Positions 31,965 through 39,829 of a stretch of 64,000 nt of DNA are shown piece by piece. How positions within the stretch are numbered: position 1 is the stretch's first letter; every line of letters starts with the position of its first letter. The notes beneath the pieces were generated by a model. The model was not told the DNA's origin, searched no databases, and saw only the letters and a list, made by a program, of their open reading frames with translations. Position numbers and translations under genes: made by a program. Source of the stretch: Leclercia sp. 29361 (GTDB lineage Bacteria; Pseudomonadota; Gammaproteobacteria; Enterobacterales; Enterobacteriaceae); NCBI RefSeq assembly GCF_011290365.1, contig NZ_CP049786.1:3410001-3474000 (forward strand), written 5' to 3'.

Positions 31965-32497
31965 AGGTAGAGAAAATTGACGTTCTGGCGTTCACGCTTA
32001 CGGAGCTTGAGCGCCTCGACCCGGTTCGCGTGATGATTGAAAACTATGAGCCTGGAAAAGGCCGTATCACCATCACCTGCTACGGAAAGGCGTGGACTGG
32101 CGCATGGTTTGCAATGGGCGATGACTCGGTGCAGGAGTTCATTAAGCGCGTCAGCAACGAGTACCTGATCGGCTACTTCGACCCGCAGCTGCAAAGCACT
32201 GTTGATGATGACAATGACGCCAATCTCGCTTTCGTTAAGGGTGAGATTATCAAGCTGCGTCGGGAGCAGGAAATCGATGGCAACGAAGCCCGCTCGATGT
32301 GGGATGAGGCAGAAAGCGCTGATGATGTGAAGGCGAGCTGCTGCAATTACCTCGTCGGTGACAAGCTGCTTAACCTGCTTGGTGATGACCCATGGTATGC
32401 AAAATGGCCGTCCGTTCCGAACCATCATTACCAATATCTGGATCGGATTGTTACCGCCGTGAGGGGTGGAATTGACAGTATGGAGTGCGCCGCATGA
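31961..32497 (+). CDS. phage accessory protein
   Basis: 178 residues, MKVEKIDVLAFTLTELERLD. Alpha/beta, acidic; contains GRITITCYGKAWTGAWFAMG and YLIGYFDPQLQ. Present in early regions of several enterobacterial phages by memory of pattern; function unknown. Confidence 0.65.
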   Translation: MKVEKIDVLAFTLTELERLDPVRVMIENYEPGKGRITITCYGKAWTGAWFAMGDDSVQEFIKRVSNEYLIGYFDPQLQSTVDDDNDANLAFVKGEIIKLRREQEIDGNEARSMWDEAESADDVKASCCNYLVGDKLLNLLGDDPWYAKWPSVPNHHYQYLDRIVTAVRGGIDSMECAA

Positions 32498-32586
32498 CAG
32501 CACAAATCACCGGGTCGCTAATGCGGCCTTTTTTATTGCTGGCGTTTGCCGTCAGCAGGATTAACCGACAGTTCAGGGAACACTGA
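32494..32586 (+). CDS. possible 30-residue ORF
   Basis: MTAQITGSLMRPFLLLAFAV, hydrophobic centre. ATGA overlap with the preceding gene, but a terminator hairpin lies inside it, so translation is doubtful. Confidence 0.25.
   Translation: MTAQITGSLMRPFLLLAFAVSRINRQFREH
32513..32534 (+). terminator. intra-operon terminator
   Basis: Stem GGTCGC / GCGGCC, loop TAAT, then six T. In the PL operon N-dependent antitermination would be needed to read on. Confidence 0.65.
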
Positions 32587-32588
32587 CA

Positions 32589-32765
32589 ATGGAAGACAAA
32601 AGAAACTGGAGGTGCTTTTTCGGCATGCATCAGTGGTCTGTAATCAGCTCAAATGAAAGGCATTACTACAAGTCATCTACAGATAGCAGGCCTAATAGGA
32701 TAGCGACTCTTCATACGCTCCAGTGCGTGCACTGCGGGAAACTTAATTCCAAAGAAATAGGTTAA
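32589..32765 (+). CDS. small Cys-containing phage protein
   Basis: 58 residues, MEDKRNWRCFFGMHQWSVIS, ending TLQCVHCGKLNSKEIG. A CxxC pair and upstream Cys/His could bind zinc; resembles DUF1660-like phage proteins. AT-richer than neighbours. Confidence 0.58.
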   Translation: MEDKRNWRCFFGMHQWSVISSNERHYYKSSTDSRPNRIATLHTLQCVHCGKLNSKEIG

Positions 32766-32778
32766 GCGGGAGTGAACA

Positions 32779-33000
32779 ATGGCAGATTTTGCAGACGACG
32801 CATCAGCCGTCGAAGAGTTGCAGCGTAATGCTGCGTTGAGTGCTCACAGGATTAACCGTGATGCGGTATCGGCAAAGCACTGTGAAGAATGCTGCGAACC
32901 GCTGCCGGAGGCTCGCCGGAAAGCGTATCCGGGATGCACGATGTGCGTTGAGTGTCAGGGTGAGATGGAGTTACGGAATAAGCAGAGGGGAATTCAGTGA
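32779..33000 (+). CDS. DksA/TraR-type zinc finger protein
   Basis: 73 residues. Zinc finger C-E-E-C-x(17)-C-x-x-C in CEECCEPLPEARRKAYPG then CTMCVECQGEME, the TraR/DksA family. Small phage members bind RNA polymerase through the secondary channel in F TraR; a similar role is plausible. GGAG-like site upstream (GGGAG), end overlaps the next start. Confidence 0.85.
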   Translation: MADFADDASAVEELQRNAALSAHRINRDAVSAKHCEECCEPLPEARRKAYPGCTMCVECQGEMELRNKQRGIQ

Positions 33001-33623
33001 AAGAGCGCGGAATGATTTTCAACGAAGATATGGTGCGGGCGCTGCTCGATGGCCGGAAGACTCAGGCCCGGCGTCTGCTAAAGCAAGCCATTGGCCCAAG
33101 CCTCAGTGTTGATATTGCGGAAGGATCACCCGGCGTCGCCGAATTATCCTGGCTGTGCGGTGATGGCCCGGGGCACGAAGTTAACGAACGCATCAAGCTG
33201 ATCAGCTGCCCTTACGGAAAGCCAGGCGATCGCATCTGGGTGTGCGAGACGTGGGCGCGCTACAACATCGACCAGAACAGCCACGATTTGGCGTACCGCG
33301 CTACAACGCCGGAAGATTGGCCGGAGGGAGGCCGCTGGCGTCCAGCCATCCATATGCCGCGCTGGGCCAGCCGCATTCTGCTTGAGATCACCGATGTGCG
33401 GGTCGAGCGGTTGCAGGACATAACCCTGGGAGATATCTGCAAAGAATTTGGTTGTGGTCTTTATGAATTCCGCCCTGCCACTTATGGATTCCAGGCGTGG
33501 GAAGAGTTGTGGAAATCTATCTACGGCGACGACAGCTGGCAGGCCAACCCGTGGGTCTGGGTAGTCGAATTTAAGGTGGTGCCCAATGTTCCAGCTAATT
33601 CAACGGAGTCAGACTTACGCTGA
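32997..33623 (+). CDS. ASCH/PUA-like phage protein
   Basis: 208 residues. GMIFNEDMVRALLDGRKTQA, GKPGDRIWVCETWARYN, WRPAIHMPRWASRILLEITD and WQANPWVWVVEFKVV are characteristic of a widespread phage family with a predicted ASCH (PUA-like) RNA-binding fold. Role unknown. The end overlaps the next gene by 38 bases in another frame. Confidence 0.72.
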   Translation: MKERGMIFNEDMVRALLDGRKTQARRLLKQAIGPSLSVDIAEGSPGVAELSWLCGDGPGHEVNERIKLISCPYGKPGDRIWVCETWARYNIDQNSHDLAYRATTPEDWPEGGRWRPAIHMPRWASRILLEITDVRVERLQDITLGDICKEFGCGLYEFRPATYGFQAWEELWKSIYGDDSWQANPWVWVVEFKVVPNVPANSTESDLR

Positions 33624-33825
33624 CCAGCACGGTTGGCCCGTCATCATCCACAGCTGCAATTCACAGATAGTCCGCTACTGGCGACAGGGCCGAATCAACA
33701 CCGCTTCAATCGACCGATTTAACAACGACTTTGAACACCTCGACCACCGGGAGGCGGAGCAGATCCGCGCCGAACTGGAGACGAGCGAGCACATTAAACG
33801 GCTTCGCGCTATGCGTGCGGCATGA
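33586..33825 (+). CDS. small phage protein
   Basis: 79 residues, MFQLIQRSQTYADQHGWPVI. Contains IIHSCNSQIVRYWRQGRINT. Common beside the ASCH-like gene. Overlaps it by 38 bases. Function unknown. Confidence 0.6.
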   Translation: MFQLIQRSQTYADQHGWPVIIHSCNSQIVRYWRQGRINTASIDRFNNDFEHLDHREAEQIRAELETSEHIKRLRAMRAA

Positions 33826-33833
33826 GGAGAGAT

Positions 33834-34061
33834 ATGAGCACTATTCAGGATATTCGTAGCCAGCTGGCAACGCTGGTTACAGAGGCGCACAAAGTAGCGT
33901 GCTCCCTCGATATTGGAGATGAGCGTACGGAAGCATTCGAACTGTACGAAGCGCTTCGCCGACTTCAACGACAGGGTTCAGCAGGTGAAATGTTGTCAGC
34001 AACAAACCCCCTTCTGGCCTCGCCGTATTACGACGAAGACTGGGACGATGAAGACGACTGA
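33834..34061 (+). CDS. small acidic phage protein
   Basis: 75 residues from the ATG at 33834 with GGAGAG upstream. MSTIQDIRSQLATLVTEAHK, helical, and a very acidic end (YYDEDWDDEDD). Last gene before the terminator at 34131. Confidence 0.6.
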   Translation: MSTIQDIRSQLATLVTEAHKVACSLDIGDERTEAFELYEALRRLQRQGSAGEMLSATNPLLASPYYDEDWDDEDD

Positions 34062-34130
34062 AGCAACTGATAGCTGATTCACTGAGTCGGCTATTGGGTG
34101 CGAATGCACTGCCACGTTATCCCCCCTATC

Positions 34131-34157
34131 CCCGGCCATCGTGCCGGGTTCTTTTTG
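34131..34157 (+). terminator. terminator of the PL operon
   Basis: Stem CCCGGC / GCCGGG with a 6-base loop followed by TTCTTTTT. It separates the accessory genes from the AlpA/Xis-like gene. Confidence 0.8.
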
Positions 34158-34198
34158 CCTGGCTTTCAGGTTCGATTCCCAAACCGGAGATAAAACCC

Positions 34199-34402
34199 AT
34201 GCGAGAACTCAGAGACGACTCACTCATTGACATGAAGTTTATGATGGGAGATGCTGGTTTCACTGACCGGTACTTCTATAAACAAATCCAGAATGGAAAC
34301 CTCCCTCCTCCGATCAAGTACGGCAGATCCTCACGCTGGCTTTATGCCGATTATCTCAAGTGGAAAAACCACGCTCTTCCCCCAGTTGAAAATGCATCGT
34401 GA
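34199..34402 (+). CDS. AlpA-like regulator / excisionase
   Basis: 67 residues from the ATG at 34199. A winged HTH of the AlpA/MerR type is visible: MGDAGFTDRYFYKQIQNGNL, PPPIKYGRSSRWLYADYLKW. AlpA-like proteins act as excisionases or activators of integrase genes in prophages and satellites. It is the last phage gene at this end and is followed by direct repeats that could be integrase arm sites. Which role applies here is not decided by sequence. Confidence 0.75.
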   Translation: MRELRDDSLIDMKFMMGDAGFTDRYFYKQIQNGNLPPPIKYGRSSRWLYADYLKWKNHALPPVENAS

Positions 34403-34411
34403 ATACCCTTT

Positions 34412-34502
34412 GCGGGCATAACAGCGGGCACAATTTTCTTCACATCAAAATTTCCCCATACATCCCCTGCACTTATCGAATCCATTAGATGTCTGCAGGG
34501 GA
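34412..34502. other. possible attachment region at prophage end
   Basis: Two GCGGGCA direct repeats 12 bp apart (34412, 34424) are followed by a 9-bp inverted repeat TCCCCTGCA / TGCAGGGGA (34463-34471 and 34494-34502). No gene is seen in 34,403-34,635. Phage gene content stops here and host genes begin, so att lies in or near this stretch. No tRNA was found. Confidence 0.4.
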
Positions 34503-34635
34503 CATTCTCCCGTCTTCCGTTCCGACTTATCCTTCCCAGCCAATAGCACCCATACCCACAACGCCCCCTATCGCTGTGCTGTACTCTCGCGCCGTTAAAA
34601 CAAATTCGCATCTCAAAAAATAACGGAGAAAGTAC

Positions 34636-34857
34636 ATGAAGAGAATCCTGATCGTTCTGGCCTTAATTGCCCCTTGCTCTGCGTTTGCCGGGGTTATCTT
34701 TCACCCGGTTGAGCGCGCTGCGGTAGTGGCAAACTCCGACCACCCGGTAGCGGCCGCGACGGTCACCGCGCAGGCAAGAAACCACCGCGCCGCCAGAGTG
34801 GACGCCGTTAACTGCAACGATGGTCGCTGCGTACAGCACGGTAACGTGGTTCGCTAA
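34636..34857 (+). CDS. small exported protein, unknown
   Basis: 73 residues. Signal peptide MKRILIVLALIAPCSAFA, likely cleaved before GV. The mature part is Ala/Val/Arg-rich with one Cys pair (NCNDGRCVQHG) that could form a disulfide in the periplasm. GGAGAAAG upstream. Followed by a strong hairpin. Not recognised; presumed host gene. Confidence 0.65.
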   Translation: MKRILIVLALIAPCSAFAGVIFHPVERAAVVANSDHPVAAATVTAQARNHRAARVDAVNCNDGRCVQHGNVVR

Positions 34858-34864
34858 GACGCCA

Positions 34865-34895
34865 GAGCTCCGGACTATCGGAGCTCCCCCCCCCA
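34865..34895 (+). other. hairpin plus ten-C homopolymer
   Basis: Stem GAGCTCCG / CGGAGCTC (34865-34886) is followed directly by C rather than T, giving a run of 10 C (34886-34895), about 90 bp before the cysteine hydrolase start. May act as a poor terminator or a slippery tract. Confidence 0.5.
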
Positions 34896-34984
34896 CCAAA
34901 CCAGGGCGCTGACGCTCCTGAGCAAAAACAGTTACTCTTGAACGCTGACTTACCATGCCACCAGTCCGGTTTACAGAGGGTAAT

Positions 34985-35524
34985 ATGTCAAAAGCGCTAC
35001 TCATCATCGATATGCAGAATTTTGTAAAAGAGAGAATCCAACAGGGTGTGGATTACTTCCCGCAGAACAGCATTGAAAACATGACCTCGGTAATTGAAAA
35101 ATTCAGAACCTCTGGCACCCCCGTCATCCACGTACGCCACCAGACGCCTGAGCAGGGTTCCCCTCTCCATCACAGCTCGCCATCAAGCCAGCCCCTTGAC
35201 GCGTTCAAAGAGCGCGCTGACGAACCGGTATTTATTAAACACACCTCCTCCGCGTTCAGCTCAACGGGATTACTGGCTTATCTCCAGGAGGCGCGTATTG
35301 CTGAGGTGGTGGTTATCGGTGCTGTGGCCGGGTTTTGTGTTAACTCAACCGTCAGAATGGGCGCCGATCTGGGGTTAAAGATGACGGTGCTAAAAGATGC
35401 GGTACTCAGCTTTGAGCTGGAAAGCCATCAGCTCAGCGCAAAGGCCATTCATGATGTGACCCTGGGTCTGCTCGATGCCGGTTTTGCGCAGGTTACCGAC
35501 GCCGCGGCGTTCCAGCTTTCCTGA
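34985..35524 (+). CDS. isochorismatase-like cysteine hydrolase
   Basis: 179 residues from the ATG at 34985 (GAGGG upstream). Catalytic Asp in ALLIIDMQN and the nucleophilic Cys in IGAVAGFCVNSTVRMGADLG are present; the general Lys is probably in VFIKHTSSAFSST. Members hydrolyse amide or vinyl-ether bonds; substrate here is unknown. Monocistronic, host-like codon use. Confidence 0.85.
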   Translation: MSKALLIIDMQNFVKERIQQGVDYFPQNSIENMTSVIEKFRTSGTPVIHVRHQTPEQGSPLHHSSPSSQPLDAFKERADEPVFIKHTSSAFSSTGLLAYLQEARIAEVVVIGAVAGFCVNSTVRMGADLGLKMTVLKDAVLSFELESHQLSAKAIHDVTLGLLDAGFAQVTDAAAFQLS

Positions 35525-35613
35525 ATACTGTGCCCCGGGCGTCCATCACCTGGCACGCCACCAACGCTCCAGGGTATAATCTGCCAATCATTTGACGGAT
35601 TTCAGAAACGAAC

Positions 35614-36153
35614 ATGACCAAACTCACACTACAAGAGCAGATGCTTAAAGCTGGTTTAGTCACCAGCAAAAAAATGGCGAAAGTGCAGCGCACCGCCAAA
35701 AAATCCCGCGTGCAGGCGCGTGAAGCACGCGAAGCGGTTGAAGTGAATAAGCAGGCGCAGGTTGAACGTGATAAAGCGTTAAGCGAGCAGCAGAAGCAGG
35801 CCGCCCTGGCGAAAGAGTATAAGGCGCAGATCAAGCAGTTAATCGAGATGAACCGGATCGTGGTGGCAAAAGGCGATATCGGTTTTAACTTCACCGACAA
35901 TAACCTGATCAAAAAAATCTATGTCGATAAAACCACGCAAGCACAGCTGATCAATGGCCGTCTCGCCATTGCGCGTCTGGTTGCCGACGCGGGCCGTGAG
36001 AGCGAATATGCGATTATCCCCGCCATCGTCGCCGAGAAAATTTCCCAGCGTGATGCGAGCTATATCGTGTTAAGCAGCGAATTGACTCAGGAAGCGAAGG
36101 ACGAAGACGATCCGTACGCCGATTTTGTCGTGCCAGACGATCTGATGTGGTAA
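35614..36153 (+). CDS. yaiL: YaiL-like DUF2058 protein
   Basis: 179 residues, closely similar to E. coli YaiL: MTKLTLQEQMLKAGLVTSKK, MAKVQRTAKKSRVQARE, a charged coiled coil, then IGFNFTDNNLIKKIYVDKTT and the end DDPYADFVVPDDLMW. Described as a nucleoprotein/polynucleotide-associated enzyme family; mechanism unclear. Convergent with the adhesin secretion genes. Confidence 0.85.
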   Translation: MTKLTLQEQMLKAGLVTSKKMAKVQRTAKKSRVQAREAREAVEVNKQAQVERDKALSEQQKQAALAKEYKAQIKQLIEMNRIVVAKGDIGFNFTDNNLIKKIYVDKTTQAQLINGRLAIARLVADAGRESEYAIIPAIVAEKISQRDASYIVLSSELTQEAKDEDDPYADFVVPDDLMW

Positions 36154-36157
36154 CCCT

Positions 36158-36188
36158 GACAGACCACCTCTCCAGGAGGTGGTCTGTC
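36158..36188. terminator. inverted repeat between convergent genes
   Basis: A 13-bp perfect stem GACAGACCACCTC / GAGGTGGTCTGTC with a 5-base loop lies between yaiL and the lapC-like gene. Followed by a pyrimidine-rich run on the plus strand; probably a bidirectional terminator. Confidence 0.65.
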
Positions 36189-36195
36189 TCCCTTC

Positions 36196-37560
36196 TTAAC
36201 GCTCGTGGAACGCCTCCGCTCTGGCGCGCAGGATCGGTTTCAGCAGATAGGCCATCACCGTTTTCTTACCGGTAATAATATCTACCGAGGCCACCATCCC
36301 CGGAATAATCAACAGTGGTTTCTCATCCGTACCGAGGTGGTTTTTGTCGGTGCGCAGACGAATAATGTAAAAACTCTTCCCGTCTTTGTCGGTCACCGTG
36401 TCGGGGCTGATCTGCTCCAGCGTGCCCTTCAGTCCGCCATAGATGGTGTAATCGTAAGCGGTGAACTTCACCGTCGCTTCCTGGCCCGGACGTAAAAACG
36501 CGATGTCCTGCGGACGAATCTTCGCTTCCACCAGCAGCGTATCGTCCAGCGGAACAATCTCCACCAGGTCGTTACCCGGCTGGATCACGCCGCCGATGGT
36601 GTTGACCAGCAGCTGCTGGACCACGCCGCGCACCGGGGAAGTCACCAGGGTGCGGTTCACCCGGTCGGAAATCGCCTTGCCCGAGGCCTCAATTTTGCTG
36701 AGATCGGTTCGCGCCTCGTTGAGCTGCCCCAGCGCCTCGCTGCGGTAACGCCCCCGCGTTTCGCTGACCTTACTCTCAATCTCCTTGATGGCCGCTTCCG
36801 CCCGGGGAATGGCGAGCAGCACCGAGTCCAGCTGTCCCTGGGTTTCCACCACGCCACGACGCAGGCGCAGCACCTCTACTTTTGAGATTGCCCCTTTGGC
36901 CACCAGGGGCTCAGACATACTGACTTCCTGCTGCTGCAGCCCGAGGCTACGGCGGTACTGGCTGACCTTGCCCTGGAAGTCGAGCAGCTCCTGCTTCTTC
37001 TGCACCAGCTGTTCGTTGAGTCCGTCCAGCTCGCTCTGGATACGTTTGTTAACGCTGGCGAACAGCTCTAGTTCTCCATTGGCGATATCCGGCGCCTTCT
37101 GCACAATCTCCGGCGCCAGGGTCAGCGTTTTCGCATCGTCAAGCTGAGCGGTCAGACGCTGGATCCGCGCCTGCAGGGCCAGCCGATCGGCGTCGGACTC
37201 CCCGGCGTTGGAGCGAAACTGGGTATCATCCAGACGCAGCAGCGGTGCCCCGGCTTTCACCACCTCCCCTTCATGCACAAAGACCTCAGCCACGATCCCG
37301 CCTTCGAGGTTCTGTACCTTCTGCAGGCGCGAGGATGGAATGGCCCGCCCTTCCCCACGCGTCACCTCATCAATATTCGCCAGCGACGCCCAGAGGATCA
37401 TGGCGATAAAGAAGGCAAAGATGGCCCACAGCGTGACGCGCACCACCCGTGGGGCATCATCCAGCAGGGCTTTGTTGACCTCGTTGGTGGTGAACGGTGC
37501 GGGCTGTTTATCTCCTGACAGCCAGCTCATCAGGCGGCTAAGCGACTCAACGATTCGCAT
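36196..37560 (-). CDS. lapC: type I secretion membrane fusion protein (LapC/HlyD family)
   Basis: 454 residues. One N-terminal membrane segment (VVRVTLWAIFAFFIAMILWA), then the HlyD-type periplasmic structure: lipoyl half (VEVFVHEGEVVKAGAPLLRL-like), a long coiled coil (LDGLNEQLVQKKQELLDFQG), second lipoyl half (VRGVVQQLLVNTIGGVIQPG) and a beta-barrel end. It bridges the ABC exporter and outer membrane pore. Last gene of the lapA-lapE-lapB-lapC-like minus-strand operon; start overlaps the ABC gene end by 14 bases. Confidence 0.9.
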   Translation of the reverse strand: MRIVESLSRLMSWLSGDKQPAPFTTNEVNKALLDDAPRVVRVTLWAIFAFFIAMILWASLANIDEVTRGEGRAIPSSRLQKVQNLEGGIVAEVFVHEGEVVKAGAPLLRLDDTQFRSNAGESDADRLALQARIQRLTAQLDDAKTLTLAPEIVQKAPDIANGELELFASVNKRIQSELDGLNEQLVQKKQELLDFQGKVSQYRRSLGLQQQEVSMSEPLVAKGAISKVEVLRLRRGVVETQGQLDSVLLAIPRAEAAIKEIESKVSETRGRYRSEALGQLNEARTDLSKIEASGKAISDRVNRTLVTSPVRGVVQQLLVNTIGGVIQPGNDLVEIVPLDDTLLVEAKIRPQDIAFLRPGQEATVKFTAYDYTIYGGLKGTLEQISPDTVTDKDGKSFYIIRLRTDKNHLGTDEKPLLIIPGMVASVDIITGKKTVMAYLLKPILRARAEAFHER

Positions 37561-39733
37561 GAATTTGTCCCTTCTTCAGTGCGCTCATGACGCTCTCTTT
37601 CGGGCCGTCGGCAATAATTTTGCCGTTATCGACAATAATAAGACGGTCCACCAGGGTCAGCAGCGACGCACGATGCGTCACCATCAGCAGCGTTTTGTTG
37701 CTGATGACCGGTATCAGCGCCTTTTTAATCAGATCTTCGCTGGTGTTATCCATCGAGCTGGTGGGTTCGTCCATCAGCAGCACCGGCGGATCGAGCAGCA
37801 GTGCACGCGCTAAAGCCACCGCCTGCCGCTGGCCGCCGGAGAGGCTCATCCCCCGCTCGCCCACCTGCATGTTGTACCCGGACGGATGGCGACGGGCAAA
37901 CTCGTGCACCCCGGTGAGGGTGGCGACCCGCAGCATGGTCTCGTCGTCAACGTAGCTGGCGCCATAGACCAGATTCTCCCGCAGGGTGCCGCTGAACAGA
38001 TGGATATCCTGTGGGGCATAGCCGATGTTGTGGCGTAGATCGTGGACATCGATCTGGCGGGCATCAATACCGTCAATCAGCACATTGCCGCTGTCCGGCT
38101 GATAAAAGCCGACCAGCAGTTTCGCCAGCGAGCTTTTGCCCGACCCGCTGCGGCCGATGATCCCTACCTTCTCGCCGGGCTGGATGGTCAGCGACACATT
38201 GCTGAGCGAGGCGTATTGGTTGCCCGGGTAGACGAAGGTGACGTCGCGCAGTTCAATGGCGCCGGAGAGCGTTTCCCGCTTCAGGGGCACCTCGTCATCC
38301 TGCACCTCCTGCTCAAGGTTCATCATCCGGTCGATAGTGGCCTTGGTCATCCGCGCCCGCTGGTAGCGGGTGATCAGGCTGCACAGCTGGCCGATGGGCA
38401 TCATGGCGCGACGGTGCAGCAGGTAGCAGGCAATCAGCCCGCCCATGCTCAGGTTGCCGCCAATAATGATGTAGACCCCGGCCACGATAATGGCCACGCC
38501 GCTGAACTGCTGTAGCCAGGCGGTAAAGTTCACCGCCACATAGGAGAGCGACTTCACCCGCAGCTCCAGCTTGCTCAGCTGGCCGGTGAGGTGTTCCCAT
38601 TGATACTGGCGCTCGCTCTGGGCGTTATTGATCTTGATGGCATCCAGGCCGGTAAGCGTCTCCACCAGCATCGCCTGGCGTTCGTTGGAGAGCTGATAGG
38701 TTTTCTTGACCCGCGACATCAGCGGGCGCTGGATCAGCCAGTTCACCAGCAGCGCCAGCGGATAGCAGAGCAGCGGGATAAACACCAGCGGCCCCCCGAT
38801 GATGCCAATCACCAGCAGGATCAGCAGGGTAAACGGCAGGTCGATAAAGGCGGTCAGCGTCAGCGATGAGAGGAAGTCGCGGATCGACTGAAACTCCTGG
38901 AAGTTCTGCGCGAAGCTCCCCACCCGCGGCGGGCGGAGCTTCATCTTCATCCCCAGCAGCCGCTCGAACAGCGCCGAGGAGACCACCAGGTCGGTCTTTT
39001 TACCCGCCAGGTCGAGGCAAATACCGCGCAGGATCTTCAGTACAAAGTCGAATACATACGCAATGCTGATGCCGATCGCCAGTACCCACAGGGTGGCCGT
39101 GGCCTGGTTGGGCACCACCCGGTCATAGACGTTCATAACAAACAGCGGGGCGGCGAGCGCCACCAGGTTCACGAGGAAGCTGGCGACCACGGCATCCACG
39201 TAGAGGAATTTCGACAGCCTGAGCGTGTCCTGGAACCAGGCTTTGGTGCGCGGCAGCGTGGCCGTCGGCTGGGCATCGAACTCATGTTCCGGGGAGATAA
39301 AAATCACCCGGCCGCTGTAGTTTTCCGCCAGCGTCTCGGGCGATACGGTAATCTCACCGCCTTCCGTTTCGCTGGGCAGCAGACGCGCGCGCTGCTGCTC
39401 ATCCCAGCCAATCAGCACCGCGGTCTGCTTGTTCTTCAGCAGCAGAATGGCGGGCAGAGACATCGCAGTAATGTTTTCCAGCGGACGCTGCACCACCCGC
39501 GCCTTGAGCCCTGCCCGTCCGGCAGCGCGCGGAAAGGTTTCAATCGTCAGGGTATGAGCTTCCAGCGGCAGGCCGGTAGTCAGGACATTGCGGCTGGTGG
39601 CAATGTTATGCAATTTACAGACGATCATCAGCGCATCCAGGAGCGGGTCGTCATGACTTTGCCGCGGATCCTGCCTGCCCTGCGCCTGCGGGGTGGTCTC
39701 AATGCGCTCGGAGGAGTCAATATCAGGCGTCAT
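37547..39733 (-). CDS. lapB: type I secretion ABC transporter (LapB/RtxB family)
   Basis: 728 residues from the ATG at 39733 (GAGG upstream). N-terminal C39-peptidase-like domain without the usual catalytic Cys context (LDALMIVCKLHNIATSRNVL), six membrane segments (VVASFLVNLVALAAPLFVMN etc.), and an ATPase with Walker A GRSGSGKSS, signature LSGGQ and Walker B VLLMDEP. It powers export of the adhesin encoded upstream. Intact. Confidence 0.92.
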   Translation of the reverse strand: MTPDIDSSERIETTPQAQGRQDPRQSHDDPLLDALMIVCKLHNIATSRNVLTTGLPLEAHTLTIETFPRAAGRAGLKARVVQRPLENITAMSLPAILLLKNKQTAVLIGWDEQQRARLLPSETEGGEITVSPETLAENYSGRVIFISPEHEFDAQPTATLPRTKAWFQDTLRLSKFLYVDAVVASFLVNLVALAAPLFVMNVYDRVVPNQATATLWVLAIGISIAYVFDFVLKILRGICLDLAGKKTDLVVSSALFERLLGMKMKLRPPRVGSFAQNFQEFQSIRDFLSSLTLTAFIDLPFTLLILLVIGIIGGPLVFIPLLCYPLALLVNWLIQRPLMSRVKKTYQLSNERQAMLVETLTGLDAIKINNAQSERQYQWEHLTGQLSKLELRVKSLSYVAVNFTAWLQQFSGVAIIVAGVYIIIGGNLSMGGLIACYLLHRRAMMPIGQLCSLITRYQRARMTKATIDRMMNLEQEVQDDEVPLKRETLSGAIELRDVTFVYPGNQYASLSNVSLTIQPGEKVGIIGRSGSGKSSLAKLLVGFYQPDSGNVLIDGIDARQIDVHDLRHNIGYAPQDIHLFSGTLRENLVYGASYVDDETMLRVATLTGVHEFARRHPSGYNMQVGERGMSLSGGQRQAVALARALLLDPPVLLMDEPTSSMDNTSEDLIKKALIPVISNKTLLMVTHRASLLTLVDRLIIVDNGKIIADGPKESVMSALKKGQIHANR

Positions 39734-39829
39734 TCTCTGCCTCAGTGTTCTGCAGACCGATGCCGCAGATAAAAAAGAGAGGGTTGTCCCGGTGTCAGCC
39801 GGCATAACCCCCGTCAGCCTTCAAAGGCC

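Noticed and set aside
34166..34200. T-loop-like GGTTCGATTCCC suggesting a tRNA at the prophage end
   Set aside because: The flanking bases do not form a T-stem or any cloverleaf, so it is chance similarity.
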